A stretch of DNA of 64,000 nt from Tetragonia tetragonoides (lineage: Eukaryota > Streptophyta > Magnoliopsida > Caryophyllales > Aizoaceae), in assembly GCA_038025085.1 (NCBI GenBank), contig CM076150.1:3142001-3206000 (forward strand). Reading direction: 5' to 3'. A program made the position numbers and the translations under genes. The notes below the pieces were generated by a model. That model was not told the DNA's origin. It did no database searches and saw only the letters and a program-made list of their open reading frames with translations. Positions 1-10,492 of the stretch are shown piece after piece (positions within the stretch are counted from its first letter, which is position 1; each line of letters begins with the position of its first letter).

Positions 1-24
1 GGTTGAAGATGCACTAGTAGCCAT
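1..24 (-). CDS. FHA-domain protein paralogue, first 8 codons only
   Basis: Read on the minus strand, the first 24 bases are an ATG followed by codons for MATSASST. The intact FHA gene at 6307-8979 begins MASSASST, and the flanks of the two starts also match (GA-rich leader, then a shared stretch including 'tcaaacactcaaactggg'). A second tandem copy of the FHA gene therefore starts here and runs off the left edge, about 8.95 kb from the first. Nothing can be said about whether the copy is intact. Confidence 0.75.
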
Positions 25-159
25 TCTTGGAGAGAGAGAGAGAAAGAGAGAGATTTGAAGGTATCGGCTACTTTAGGATAATGCAGTTTGATGGCGCCTC
101 CGGAGTTTTTGAATTTTTGTTTATCAAACACTCAAACTGGGAAAAACGGGAATCACCTC

Positions 160-223
<64 letters not shown>

Positions 224-410
224 GGTGATGAACTGATGATGATGGATGTGTTGGTCCAAATGTCTTGTGTGGACTTAGTCTATCGTGGACCAAGTAAATT
301 TGAGGGATTACTTTAGATGAAGTATGGGGTGACTCCACTTTTAGAGGGGTGTCTCCACTTTTAGAGTGGTGGCACCAAGTATAAATTTAAATTTGAAGGG
401 TGGCTCCAGG
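25..410 (-). promoter_or_regulatory. 5' leader and promoter flank of the FHA paralogue
   Basis: This flank aligns by eye with 8980-9290 upstream of the intact FHA gene: a GA-rich leader, a GATGATGATGG tract, and degenerate 'ggtgactccactnttagaggggtgg'-like repeats. It differs by an insert of about 40 bp near position 80 and by long AC and poly-A runs. Homology stops where each copy received a different transposon. I see no clear TATA box. Confidence 0.5.
161..220. repeat. (AC)n microsatellite plus long poly-A run
   Basis: Ten AC dinucleotides at 161-180 are followed by an uninterrupted run of A at 182-220. The paralogous flank near 9060-9100 has only a short, broken A-rich stretch, so the run expanded after the duplication. 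Confidence 0.9.
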
Positions 411-815
411 TAAAGGTGGCCACGGGCCGGTCCATTTCGTTCGTGGGCCGGGCTTTGTCGTGGGCCGGGCTTCATCGTAATTAGGCACTAACCCGCATGG
501 ATAGGTATCGGTCCGTGCCGGGCCGTCTACCCTGGCCTGGCAGGGCCTTAGCCAGCTTTGGCTCGTGGGATGTATTTTGGAGAGGAGGAAGGAGAGATAA
601 TGGGGATTGGGGAATTGTTGCCTTTGTTGGGGATGTATTTTGGAGAGGAGGAAGATGTATCCGAACTTTTTTGGTGGCAAGATCGAGCCCGCATTTGTAG
701 TTCGTGGGCCGTAGTAGTGCCGGGCCTGGGCCTCCGATCACCTTGGCACTAGTTTGGCCCACACCCAGCTGGTCCATGCAGGCTTGGGCCAAGCTCGGCC
801 CAGTGGCCACCTCTA
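411..815. mobile_element. hAT-type non-autonomous element with 8-bp TSD
   Basis: The 405-bp element is flanked by a perfect 8-bp direct repeat, GCTCCAGG, at 403-410 and 816-823. Its ends are inverted: it begins TAAAGGTGGCCACGGGCC, and the reverse complement of its right end is TAGAGGTGGCCACTGGGCC. Subterminal regions are packed with GGGCCGGG-like motifs. An 8-bp duplication with short inverted ends and subterminal repeats is the structure of hAT elements. There is no transposase; the open frames inside follow from its GC-rich composition. Confidence 0.85.
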
Positions 816-1027
816 GCTCCAGGCAAAGTAAGGAGTGACTCCACTATTAGAGGGGTGGAGCCAAATATAAATTTGAGGGGGGGTGGCTCTGGGTGAAGTA
901 GGGGATGGATCCATAATTCATTATTAGAGGGGTGGCTCTAGGTAAGTATTGGTCTACCATTGACTAAGCTCACACAAGTTTTTGTAAAAGTGCGAGTATA
1001 TGCAAATTTCGAACTTTATACTCTAGA

Positions 1028-2580
1028 CTAAATCCCTCTCGCATGCTTTTCTAAATCCATCTTCATCTTCAGTTGTGGCATCGATGACGAGTTAGCATTA
1101 TCAAATTCTCTCTCATTATCACGTTGTATTTCCATAGCACAATCAAAGCGCATCCAAAATTCAACCAAGCTAAGTTGTCTATTCACAAAGTGGTTAAACA
1201 TGGAATTTTCACTTTCTGATCTAGAAGTTGTCCTAAACAATCCGGCTAAGAAACACATCCATGAAATAAGCTGGAATCCACTTTTTTCTCAAATCAAACA
1301 TAAGAGCGAACCAATCATTGTTCTGTAAGCCAAAATTGGAAACCATAGACAACCATTTTGATTCAAATTCTTCAGGTGTCTCATAACCCCACACACAAGA
1401 TCTCAATGTAGAGTGGAACACTTCATTACTATTCAAAGAACCACCAACCTTTTCCGAAACCTTTTTCATTATATGCCACACACAATATCTATGAGTAGTA
1501 TCTTTAAATTTGTTTTTAATAGCAACTTTCATGGCAGGATCTTGATCGGTAACAATGCATTTTGGTTTATGACCCCCCATAGCCTCTAAGAATTTATCAA
1601 ATAACCACTCAAAGCTTTCAATTTGTTCGTTAGCTAGAAATGCAGCCCCAAAATTGATAGATTGCCTGTGGTGGTTAATTCACGTAAAAGGAGCAAAAAT
1701 CAAGGAGTATTTGTTGGTACTGAATGTAGTACCAAATGAAATAGCATCACCAAACAATGCATAATTCTTTCTAGCAATGCCATCTACCCAAAAAATATGT
1801 TTTAGCCTTTTGTTTTCATCTGTTGCATAGTCAAAGTAAAAAGAAGGATTCTTCTCTTTCATCCTTCTAAAGTTGTCTATGAACCTGTGAGCATCAGAAT
1901 TTTTAATCAAGGCATTCAAATCTCGATGAAAATTTTGCAAATCTCTTCGTGTGCAACCAACATTACTTGCTCCCCTATTGATTTGTGTCGCAAGGTTAAA
2001 AGTCTTTGAGGTCCCAACATTAACCCGGTGACATGCACGCAACATATCTTTAAGCACTAACGAACTTGTCTTGATGATCTTAGCATTGACCTCTTTGAAA
2101 GAGTAGCAAGTATATGTGTATGACCTTCATGAACTTAATAAATTTGAAATTTGCCCTCGAAAGTCCTCTTAAAAGCACATAATGCATTACACCCTTCTCT
2201 ACTTAAACTTCTCCTTCGTTTTTTTTTAGACTTACAATCTCCAATTTTTTCATTCACACTACTATCATCACAAGTAGCATCTACTGGTAACTCCAATTCA
2301 GCTAACTCAGTTTCCTTTTCTGTATGCCACCCATTTTTATAACAAACCACATACTTCCAACATATAATCCCATTTTTTCTGGTAACTAATGATAATCTAA
2401 CACTAAAGCCAACATAATGTGCATAGCTTTTATAATAATCTATCCCTTCTTGCAATGAATCAAAGGTCATACCTATTTGAGGCCTATACTCATCTTCACA
2501 TTCTGGATACACTTCATTGCATGAGGAGTTGGATTTTTTGGTGTAGTAAACATTTCATCATCATGCTGGACAACTTCCAT
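1028..2580 (-). pseudogene. FAR1-related sequence (FRS)-like, MULE-derived pseudogene
   Basis: Read on minus, fragments occur in FRS order. First a FAR1-type DNA-binding segment (2135-2512; 'GMTFDSLQEGIDYYKSYA', ending FKRTFEGKF). Then a MULE-transposase segment (1233-2057) with 'HIFWVDGIARKNYALFGD' and 'KCIVTDQDPAMKVAIK', and a C-terminal piece (1028-1258). FRS proteins are domesticated Mutator transposases acting as light-signalling transcription factors; intact ones are typically about 600-850 residues. The copy is broken. The likely start ATG at 2578-2580 is out of frame with the DNA-binding part, a stop and a frameshift lie at 2060-2135, a TGA replaces the residue after FAPFT near 1680, and another frameshift lies near 1245. 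I saw no MULE terminal inverted repeats, so a decayed FRS gene and a decayed MULE are both possible. Confidence 0.85.
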
Positions 2581-2825
2581 CACTACAACCAAATCCAATA
2601 CTAATCACTCAACAAATACATAAGATAAAAAAAAACCAGAAAAACAAACACAATCCATATGACAACATTAAACAGAAAGTACACTAAAAAAACACCATCA
2701 TTTAGGGTTCAACATCAAGAAGATATGGTAAGGGAGAGTAAGAAAAAGACAGGTGAGAAGACATAGAAGAATACCTACGAATGAAACTGAAATTTCGGCT
2801 GTCTGACAGGAAATTAGCGGAGGGA

Positions 2826-2905
2826 GAACGACGGCAAGAGCAGACGAACAACGGCAAGAGGAGACGAACAACGGCAACAGGAGATGAACAACGGCAAGAG
2901 GAGAC
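2826..2905. repeat. 20-bp minisatellite, four units
   Basis: Four head-to-tail copies of GAACAACGGCAAGAGGAGAC with one to three mismatches lie just upstream (minus sense) of the FRS-like pseudogene, probably in its old leader. Confidence 0.85.
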
Positions 2906-3109
2906 GAAGTTATTATTTCCCCATACGTGAAAAGAGGACAGAAGGGCTGTACGTTTGATTTTTTTTTATTTATTTTTTGGGTTTTATATCAATAGAATGA
3001 AGTCACTTAAATTGGTCCGCATTTTTTCTAACCATCTGATTAAGATTGAAGGGCTGTTATTTCCCCTTCTCATTTCTCATTGTAAGAGCCACTTCCTATT
3101 AGATATGCT

Positions 3110-3112
<3 letters not shown>

Positions 3113-3165
<53 letters not shown>
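3113..3165. repeat. (TA)n microsatellite
   Basis: About 26 uninterrupted TA dinucleotides. Open frames through it translate as Ile-Tyr repeats and are not genes. Confidence 0.95.
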
Positions 3166-3170
<5 letters not shown>

Positions 3171-5339
3171 CAGGAAAATTATAGGGAAAACTAAAACGAA
3201 TAAAAATAATACTAGAAAAGTAAGTTTTAAAGTGCAAATAATATACTGTATTTAATAACATGTTAAGAATATCCAAACCTCGAACTAGCAAAGATGACAG
3301 AAGATGCTAAAAAAGGAATCCAGTGGCTGGAGAATGAATATGAACAGTAAATATAAGAACACAGGAACAATTATCCCAAAAGACAAAGGAAATGGCCTTC
3401 AATGTCTTGTACCGCTATGAAGCACTGTTCAGACTTCAGAGCTTAGCCACACCATGACAATGAGTTGCAGGCTAGCATTAGCAACTCATATAGTCTTTGG
3501 AATAAGAGGAAAAGTAATAAAATAAATAAAAGAAATAAAAGAAATAAAATAAAAACTAACACAAACAGATTAGTAACTGATGAAAGTGATGATTTATAGA
3601 GACAATTAACTCCAGTACGTCGTCATCTCACAGGTAAAGGCCATATCATGAATAGTAAAAATGGAAGCACAAGAATGGAATGCATCATAATCTTTGGGGT
3701 TACTTTCAGCATCTGCCCCAGCAACAGCAAGGACGCATCGGCTTGCAGAAGAGAATATGCAAACATTGCTTGAAATTGCATGTAGATGTAAATTATGATG
3801 GTTTGTGTTGCTCCTAAACCATAGACAACTCTCATTGCCAAACTTTTCAGCTCAGCTGAATGTTAAAACCATTGTCATGCAATACCTACAGACCGACTCT
3901 TTCGAGAATGACATGGGAACTTGCCCATAGACTCATGTCCTTGCATCGCATCCTTCACTTTGATGTGTTACTAATCCAGGCCAGCATCAGTTCTTTCTAC
4001 CATTTATTGACATTTGACACCAGGCCATAGGAGTTGAAATCTCAATGTTCAAAAATCATTCAGATACTATCAACATCTTGGTGATATCAATTATCACAAA
4101 AAATGAAAAATGATCGGAAAATCCAGAATTCTGATTCCAACATTTCTGTACTATGTACACAAAGGAGGTTATGTCAGAGTTTTAAACCACAAAATCAGAC
4201 TTCCTCGCTAAAAATAAAAAATAAAAACAACTCAACTCGTGTCTTGGAGACATTTATAAACCATTCATCAGTCAGACAGTCAGTAACCAAAATTACATGG
4301 CTGGTTACGTACCTAAATGTGCTTAATCTCATATTATAATGCAGCACCATAATATTCGTCTGCATTATGCTTCCTCAAATGCCAATCTTGAGCTCCTATT
4401 CGCATATACAAGATCCTCCTTGTTCTTCCCATTTTTGAAGCTGTCATTACCTATTGCAACTTCATAATACAGACAATTAAGGGAAAGCAACTTGAATGAT
4501 CCAAAACCAAAAGCTGTGATCACTCCAGAATCTTACACATCACTCATCTCCATCTGGGGCTAAACAAGGTTTTCAGCATCAATGCTAGAAAGTGAAGGAA
4601 TCGATGGATTTCTTTGTACCAATTACCATCCTTGAAAATGGCCTAATGAAAGTGAAAGCTAATGGTCCTGCTCCCGCATCATAATTCCTACATAAACTCT
4701 CTGGGCCTGCTGTAGTGCACAGGACAATGGAGTTTTCCTCAATCAATGTCACCCAGCAATGAAGATAGCATACAAACATATTCCTTCATACACACCACAA
4801 TGATGCTTGTTTACCATCTTGTATTAGGTACTAACAGAACAACAAGGGGGCAAAGTAAGTAGCAACTTGAAGCTACAAAATGAGAAGAAAATAAACAATG
4901 AAAACGATAGAAAGAAGAGCAGCAACCAAGCTCTAAAAGAGCCTATGCGACAGTGACAATTCAACAATCATTCTGCGCCACAATTTTCTCTATTACTGCC
5001 CTATTTGACAATTAGCAGCAGTTTTCACTATTAGCTGATCGCATCATTAGTTGCTGTTAGCTGATGGTCTGACAGATAGCTTTTTCATAGCATCAATTAT
5101 AACTATATTTCATAAAGTCTCTAGATAGACATGTGATGTTAGGAAATAGAATATGCTTCTCTTTTGCTTAGTAAGTTAGTTCTACAAGTCATAAACCAAA
5201 ATCTAGGCTAAACAAGTTCTCAAAAGCTATTTGTCAAGGTAAATTGGTCTTAGAAAAGCTAAGTTTAGCTTATGTTTCAAGCAGCGCTATAATATATTTG
5301 ACTAAATTACAGCTTATGTTGTGATTGAATCCAACTCCA
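3166..5339. other. Non-coding stretch, no gene recognised
   Basis: AT-rich sequence with only short unconserved open frames (the longest are 60-80 residues). I saw no domain, splice-consistent exon chain or terminal repeat. The part nearest the FHA gene could include spliced 3' UTR, but nothing shows it. Confidence 0.5.
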
Positions 5340-5775
5340 CAAACACAGTAAGTGGTGCAATAGAAAAAGAGGTGGACCATGGAATGCTCGCTTTGATCTG
5401 AACAGAATTCGACACATGTAATAGTCCATCGCTCAAGAGTGCCAATAGCATCACGGATGGTTTTGCTAAAAAAAATACGTCAGAGGAGTTTGTGGCCTGG
5501 CTGTCAATTGTTGTGATAGATTAGGCGTGTTACTGATGTATTATTCATCAATTTCAGACTGATTCTCATGCCTATTGGTAAGTGATGGTCTTGCTAAGCA
5601 CGTGATTGCAATTCTAGTCCTTCCAACCCTTCCTAGAAGATGGGGAAGTTGGGATTGAATGTTGCTTGCAATGGATAATTGCCTTTTAGTGTGTTTATGT
5701 AATTTGAACTAGCTACTGTCTCTAGTAGCTGAATCTTATGATTAAATAAAATGAGATCGAATTATCAACGAAAAA
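5340..5775 (+). mobile_element. LINE 3' fragment (RNase H end plus tail)
   Basis: A plus-strand frame near 5430-5520 reads ANSITDGFAKKNTSEEF, like the C-terminal end of plant L1 RNase H domains (ANSVADxLAKK). The following tail shares 'cccttcctagaag' and an 'aattatcaac'-A-run terminus with the LINE copies ending at 26761 (plus) and 22450 (minus). It is strongly 5' truncated. Confidence 0.6.
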
Positions 5776-6306
5776 ATTACATCTTATGTAGCCCAAAAAG
5801 CTATAAGCTGATGGGATAAAATTTCTGACAAACAGGGGCGCTACAAGCCTACAACAGCATTAGCCACTTGAACTGTACAGTACAAATTAACAAATAATGT
5901 ATTGCTGCATGATACATCACAATTAAAAGAAATGTATAACATGATTGCATTTACAGGATAAAACTCAGATAAGCAACTCTCTCAAGAGCATTCCATTAGC
6001 ATATCAAGCCAAGACCAAATGAGTAAATCAATCCAGGAAGTAGCCAGGAGACCAGAAGAGATTTGGAGAAAGAATAATTATGAAGGCTTCATGTGCATAG
6101 ACAGAATGGCAGAGTGCAACAGCAGTTAATAAATTTACAGATCAAATTAACAACACAAATTAAGTAATTAGAGACCTTCCGGACTAGTGATCAATACAAC
6201 TTCTAAAAGCTAAAAATACTACACAGAGCAGACATGAATCTTCACTAAGCATTGAGGTTGAATACTGTAGTAACAAAATGCTAAATTTAATTTTTACCTC
6301 TCACCT
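5776..6306. other. 3' flank of the FHA gene
   Basis: No gene seen. It probably contains the FHA gene's 3' UTR on the minus strand; the polyadenylation site cannot be fixed from the sequence. Confidence 0.4.
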
Positions 6307-8979
6307 CTAGGTAGCAACAGGTAATTTACCCCTATCATTCTGCTGCTGAGACATGAAGTCATTGAATTGCTTGGCTCTATTTCGCATATCTGCAATGATC
6401 TCATCGGTCACGTCATTAATCTGCTTAGGCAAGTACACTTCTAAATAATCGAACCATTCACCTAATGTCATCTTTCCTAAGTCAGGGGCCCCGCCTGCCT
6501 CTCGGCCTTTCTCTTTACCATCAGCCTGCGCATCTGAATCTTTTGAAATCTCTCCCATGTCTGATTCAACTTCTTCTCCATCTTCCAATAACACATCACT
6601 ATCCAATTCATCACATGTCTGTTGTTCAAGCTGAGAAGCACTCACAACACTGTCAGTCTGCCGCCCAGTTTCATCTATTTGTTCTTTACAAGGCTGCTTC
6701 TCTACACCCACTATACCTCCCACCGGCTCTAGAACTTCCAGTTCTAACTCTTCCCTATTTGGCTTCTCCAACATGGTCTTCTGAGTGTCATCGGTTGGTT
6801 CTTCACAAGGGTGCTCACCTGCAACCACAACACCTGCGACCTGTTCTGCAACTTCTAGTTCTGAGACATTTCTATGTGTTTCTTCAAAAATGCTATGCTC
6901 AGCAGTGACATCCACTCTTTCTTCACATGTCTGCTCACTCGCACTCGCAACTGAAAGTTTAGATACCTCCCTACTTGTTTTTTCCAACATAGTCATCTGA
7001 GTGTAACCTGTTGGTTCTTCACAAGGTTGGTCCCCTGCAACCACTACACCTCCGGCCTGCTCTGGAACTTCTAGTTCTGAGACATCTCTATTTGTTCCTT
7101 CAAACATGCTATGCTGAGCAGTGTCATCCGCTCGTGCTTCACGTGTCTGCTTTCTTGCACTCACAACTGGAAGCTCCAATGCCTCCGTATTTGTCTGTTC
7201 CAGCATGGTCTTCTGAGTGTAATCTGTTGGTTCTTCAAGAGATTGCTCCTCTGCAACAATTGCACCTCCAGCCTGTTCTGTAACTTCTTGTTTTAAGGCA
7301 TCCCTATTTCTTTCTTCGAACATGTTATCCTGAGCAGTGTCATCCATCCGTTCTTCACATGTCTGCTCTCTCACACTCGGACCTGGAAATTCCAAAACCT
7401 CACTGTTTGTCTTGTCCAACATGCTCTCCTGACTTTCATCTGTTGGTTCCTCACATATATACTCCCCTGCAATTACTACACCTCCCGCTTGTTCTGTAAC
7501 TTCTTGTTCTGAGACATCCCTAACTGTTTCTCCTAACATGTTATGCTGAGCATTGACATCCACTAGTTCTTCACATGTCTGTTCTGTCACACTCGCAACT
7601 GAAAGTCCAGACACCACCCCTTTTGTCCCATCCAAAATAATCTTCTGAATGTCATCTTTTGGTTCTTCACAATGCTGCTCTCCTGCACCCACTACACATT
7701 TTGCCTGTCCTGGAACTTCTAATTCCAAGTCATCCCTAGTTGTTTCTTCTAAGATCTTATGCTGAAAATAGCCATCCACTCGTTCTTCACGTGTCTGTTC
7801 TGTCACACTCTCAACTGGAAGTTCCAACACCACCCTATCTATCTCATCCACCATGGTCTTTTGAATGTCATCTTTTAGTTCTTCACAAGGTTGCTCCCTT
7901 GAAACCGCTACACATTCTTCCTGTTCTGGAACTTCTTTTTCTAAGACATCCCTAACTGTTTCTTCTTGTACATTATGCTCAACAATCTCATCGCCTCGTT
8001 CTTCACATGGCTGCACAACCACACTTGGAATTTCCACTTCTAACACCTCCCTATTCTTCGTATCATCCACCACAACATCAACAGCATCCACCTTCTTCTT
8101 CCTTCCACGACCTCCCTGCTTCTTATTTTCCACCAACCCAACATCCTCCACTTCCTTGCAATCAACTCCACTTTCTGGCACTTTCTCTAGCACAGAACTC
8201 ACCACCACATTCTCTACATTCTTTGCACTCCTAGTCCTCCTAGCCGGTATCATTTCAACTTGACCCAATAACTCATCCCCCTTTCGCTTCGAGCTCCTAG
8301 TCCTTCTCGTACTCACCCCACCCCCTTGCTTTGGCTTCACATTTTCCACAACACTCTCACTAACCCCTAAATTCCCACCCTTTTCAGCATTTTCAGCATT
8401 TTCACCATTCCCATCATCTACAACATCAACTTTCTTCGGACGACCTTGTCCACGGCCTCTTCGATTCTCTCTCCCCAATTCCACCTCATCATTACCCCCC
8501 TTCTCCTCATCCTCTCCCTTCAAATCCCTAACCCTAACCCTAACCCTAACTGAATTACCCTCCTCAACCTTAACCCCCAAATCAACACCACTCTTCGGAG
8601 CAGCTTGCCTTCTAGGGTTTCTACGAATACTAATTTCACCGGTAATTTCAACAATCTCAACCCTAATTGAAGTACGCTCACCAACTTTAATCTCGTCGCC
8701 ATTATTGAGTTCAAAAGGGGATAGGGGTTTAAGCTGAGAGGAATTCAAAAGCGTACCGTTAGATGATTCTAGGTCAGTAATTACCCATTTAGAAGAATCG
8801 CAGTTGAATTCGATGGAAAGATGTTTTGATGAAATTCCGGGATCTTTGATTGGGAGATTGTTGCCTCGTACCAGTCGACCGAGACGAATCGTCGATCCAG
8901 GGTTGAAATCTAGAGTTTCGCCATTTCGAGGTCCCTTTTCGATTACTAGCTTCAAGGTTGAAGATGCACTAGACGCCAT
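6307..8979 (-). CDS. FHA-domain protein with AT-hooks and 72-residue repeats
   Basis: An intronless gene for an 890-residue protein. FHA domains bind phosphothreonine peptides. Here the domain covers about residues 8-111, with the conserved Gly34-Arg35, Ser50-x-x-His53 and Asn74-Gly75. It is followed by a basic linker with AT-hook-like motifs (GRGQGRPKK, 175-183; GGRGRKKK, 289-296), an acidic Glu-rich repeat array (322-753), and a C-terminal segment 'MTLGEWFDYLEVYLPKQI'. The plan resembles plant proteins of the At4g14490 type, probably nuclear. The start at 8979 is preferred over an in-frame ATG at 9039 because the paralogue at the window edge shares MA(S/T)SASST while the upstream leader is not conserved. 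The linker contains a Val-Arg run encoded by a telomere-like hexamer repeat. Domain identity is firm; partner and function are unknown. Confidence 0.92.
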   Translation of the reverse strand: MASSASSTLKLVIEKGPRNGETLDFNPGSTIRLGRLVRGNNLPIKDPGISSKHLSIEFNCDSSKWVITDLESSNGTLLNSSQLKPLSPFELNNGDEIKVGERTSIRVEIVEITGEISIRRNPRRQAAPKSGVDLGVKVEEGNSVRVRVRVRDLKGEDEEKGGNDEVELGRENRRGRGQGRPKKVDVVDDGNGENAENAEKGGNLGVSESVVENVKPKQGGGVSTRRTRSSKRKGDELLGQVEMIPARRTRSAKNVENVVVSSVLEKVPESGVDCKEVEDVGLVENKKQGGRGRKKKVDAVDVVVDDTKNREVLEVEIPSVVVQPCEERGDEIVEHNVQEETVRDVLEKEVPEQEECVAVSREQPCEELKDDIQKTMVDEIDRVVLELPVESVTEQTREERVDGYFQHKILEETTRDDLELEVPGQAKCVVGAGEQHCEEPKDDIQKIILDGTKGVVSGLSVASVTEQTCEELVDVNAQHNMLGETVRDVSEQEVTEQAGGVVIAGEYICEEPTDESQESMLDKTNSEVLEFPGPSVREQTCEERMDDTAQDNMFEERNRDALKQEVTEQAGGAIVAEEQSLEEPTDYTQKTMLEQTNTEALELPVVSARKQTREARADDTAQHSMFEGTNRDVSELEVPEQAGGVVVAGDQPCEEPTGYTQMTMLEKTSREVSKLSVASASEQTCEERVDVTAEHSIFEETHRNVSELEVAEQVAGVVVAGEHPCEEPTDDTQKTMLEKPNREELELEVLEPVGGIVGVEKQPCKEQIDETGRQTDSVVSASQLEQQTCDELDSDVLLEDGEEVESDMGEISKDSDAQADGKEKGREAGGAPDLGKMTLGEWFDYLEVYLPKQINDVTDEIIADMRNRAKQFNDFMSQQQNDRGKLPVAT
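6721..8016 (-). repeat. Six in-frame 216-bp coding repeats in the FHA gene
   Basis: EQT(C/R)EE-type segments recur at exactly 72-residue spacing: residues 322, 394, 466, 538, 610 and 682 of the 890-residue protein. The six units cover 1296 bp. Each unit splits into a 40-residue arm (EQTCEERVDDTAQHNMFEET-like) and a 32-residue arm (EQPCEEPTDDTQKTMLEK-like) that resemble each other, so the unit is itself an old dimer. A partial, more diverged unit follows. All units are in frame and free of stops. Confidence 0.9.
8526..8550. repeat. (CCCTAA)4 telomere-like hexamer inside a coding region
   Basis: Four perfect CCCTAA hexamers plus one C. On the coding (minus) strand they give alternating Val-Arg. 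The hexamer is not the usual plant heptamer CCCTAAA. Confidence 0.9.
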
Positions 8980-9290
8980 TTTTGGAGAGAGAGAAAGAGA
9001 GAGATTTGAAGGTATCGGTGAGTTTTGTTTATCAAACACTCAAACTGGGAAACACCTCAAAAAAATTAAAAAGCAAAACAAAATAATAAAAAAAAAAGGA
9101 GGGGAAGGAATGGTGATGATGATGGATGTGTGGGCCAGCATGTCTTGTGTGGAGTTGGTCCACTCTGGACAAGTAAATTTGAGGGGTGACTTCATTATTA
9201 CAGAGGTGGTTTCAGATTAAGTATAGGATGGCTCTACTATTAGAGTAGTGGCTCCACTATTAAAGTAGTGGCGCCAAATATAAATTTAAA
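8980..9290 (-). promoter_or_regulatory. Leader and promoter flank of the FHA gene
   Basis: A GA-rich leader directly upstream of the ATG, then sequence shared with 25-410 of the window, including several 'gtggctccactattaaagta'-like degenerate repeats. Homology to the paralogue flank ends exactly at 9290, where a Helitron-type terminus begins. No convincing TATA box was seen. Confidence 0.5.
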
Positions 9291-9325
9291 CTAGTATTTT
9301 GACTCGTGCGCTATACAGGTGTATC
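9291..9325 (-). mobile_element. Helitron 3' terminus (minus strand)
   Basis: On minus the sequence reads towards 9291 as GCGCACGAGTCAAAATACTAG, one base shorter at its left edge when counted from CGCACGAG, and ends in CTAG followed by host T. A Helitron 3' end is CTRR preceded by a short hairpin, inserted between A and T. The paralogous flank reads 'aaatttaaatttg' where this copy reads 'aaatttaaa' then CTAGT. That gives an empty site, with insertion between A and T. The hairpin is degraded. The other end of the element was not located. Confidence 0.6.
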
Positions 9326-10492
9326 TAAATTAATTGAACAAACAATACTCATTTTAAAAATTTAATGTTTAGTAAATAAAATAGCTTCTTTTCCAACAAC
9401 AATATTTGCTAGAAAAATAATAAATTTGATCGATTGAAATACTTTTTAGGATTGCATTATAAATTTCGGTCAAAACAAAAAAAGAAAAGTGTATTATTAT
9501 TAATGATTAACGGATTATTTTTAACTTATTCTTATTCTTCCAACTTTTGATCTCTGAAAGAAAATAGTTTAATACGGATTGAAAACAACTTATATACGCA
9601 TTGTTTGTTTCGCTGTAGATAACCACTGGAACTTGAAGTTCCTGGGAATTGAAGAAACTAACACCGTTTGGTTGACAGCAAACTGAGGAAGTTCAACTTC
9701 CACTGCAATTAGCACTTCCCCTGCCGTACCGTAAGTTGCTGATCATGGGGGGATAGGTCAGAACAGCTTCTGGTGTTTTATTGCTACAAATGACACTATT
9801 ATTTATCTCTAATCAGTGATTTGATTGCTCTGGTAATCCTTATTCTCCTCTTTCTCTCTCCCCTTTTACTTTCTTCATATATTATCTCTCATCCACTACA
9901 ATCTGTACAAAAGACTTGAGAATGAAAATAGCATGTAATCTGTGGAAGCTTGTCGACTACAATGGCAGTTTCCTCTAAGTAAGAATCAGATCTGAAACAT
10001 GAATTGTTTTTCTATAATTGTGTTTTTTTTTTTTTTTGGGAAAATTACTGATCTGTAATTATGGAACTACTCTATTTTGTGGGGATTTAAATTATTTGCT
10101 TTTCTAATTTAAACCTTAGGTTTTTTTTTTTTTTTTGAGGGAATTTAAACCTTAGTTAGTGACCTATTTTATTTGAACACTTTGTTTAGTGGGACTCCAA
10201 ATTTTGAATCCATTTGTTACTGATCATTTCTCACGTTAGTTTTTCTTTTTTTTTAAGTTTTTATTTATTTTAAAGTTAGTGATCTATTTTTATGCAACCA
10301 CTCTTTTTTGTGGGATATTAAATTTATTTTTATTACAGATCGCATTAATACCACACCCATATTTAATAAATACCGCACCCTAATTAAAAAATTGTCAACC
10401 TTACCCTTCATTTAGTTTTACATTGTAATACGTAGTGGGTTTTCTAGTTTATATTAAAGAATTACTCGTAGATGTGCGCCTGTGATAGAGAT
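9326..10492. other. AT-rich sequence, probably partly Helitron body
   Basis: No gene found. 9600-9720 contains 'ggaacttgaagttcctggg' and related inverted bits that resemble MITE sequence near 42200 and 46100, but no clean ends could be set. Confidence 0.35.

Noticed and set aside
6465..8263. Several plus-strand open frames opposite the FHA gene
   Set aside because: They are antisense shadows of a Glu/Thr-rich repeat; leucine- and histidine-rich composition follows from the complement.
8979..9039. Extended 910-residue FHA protein starting at 9039
   Set aside because: The extra 20 residues lie in a leader that is not conserved in the paralogue, whereas the inner ATG and following codons are.
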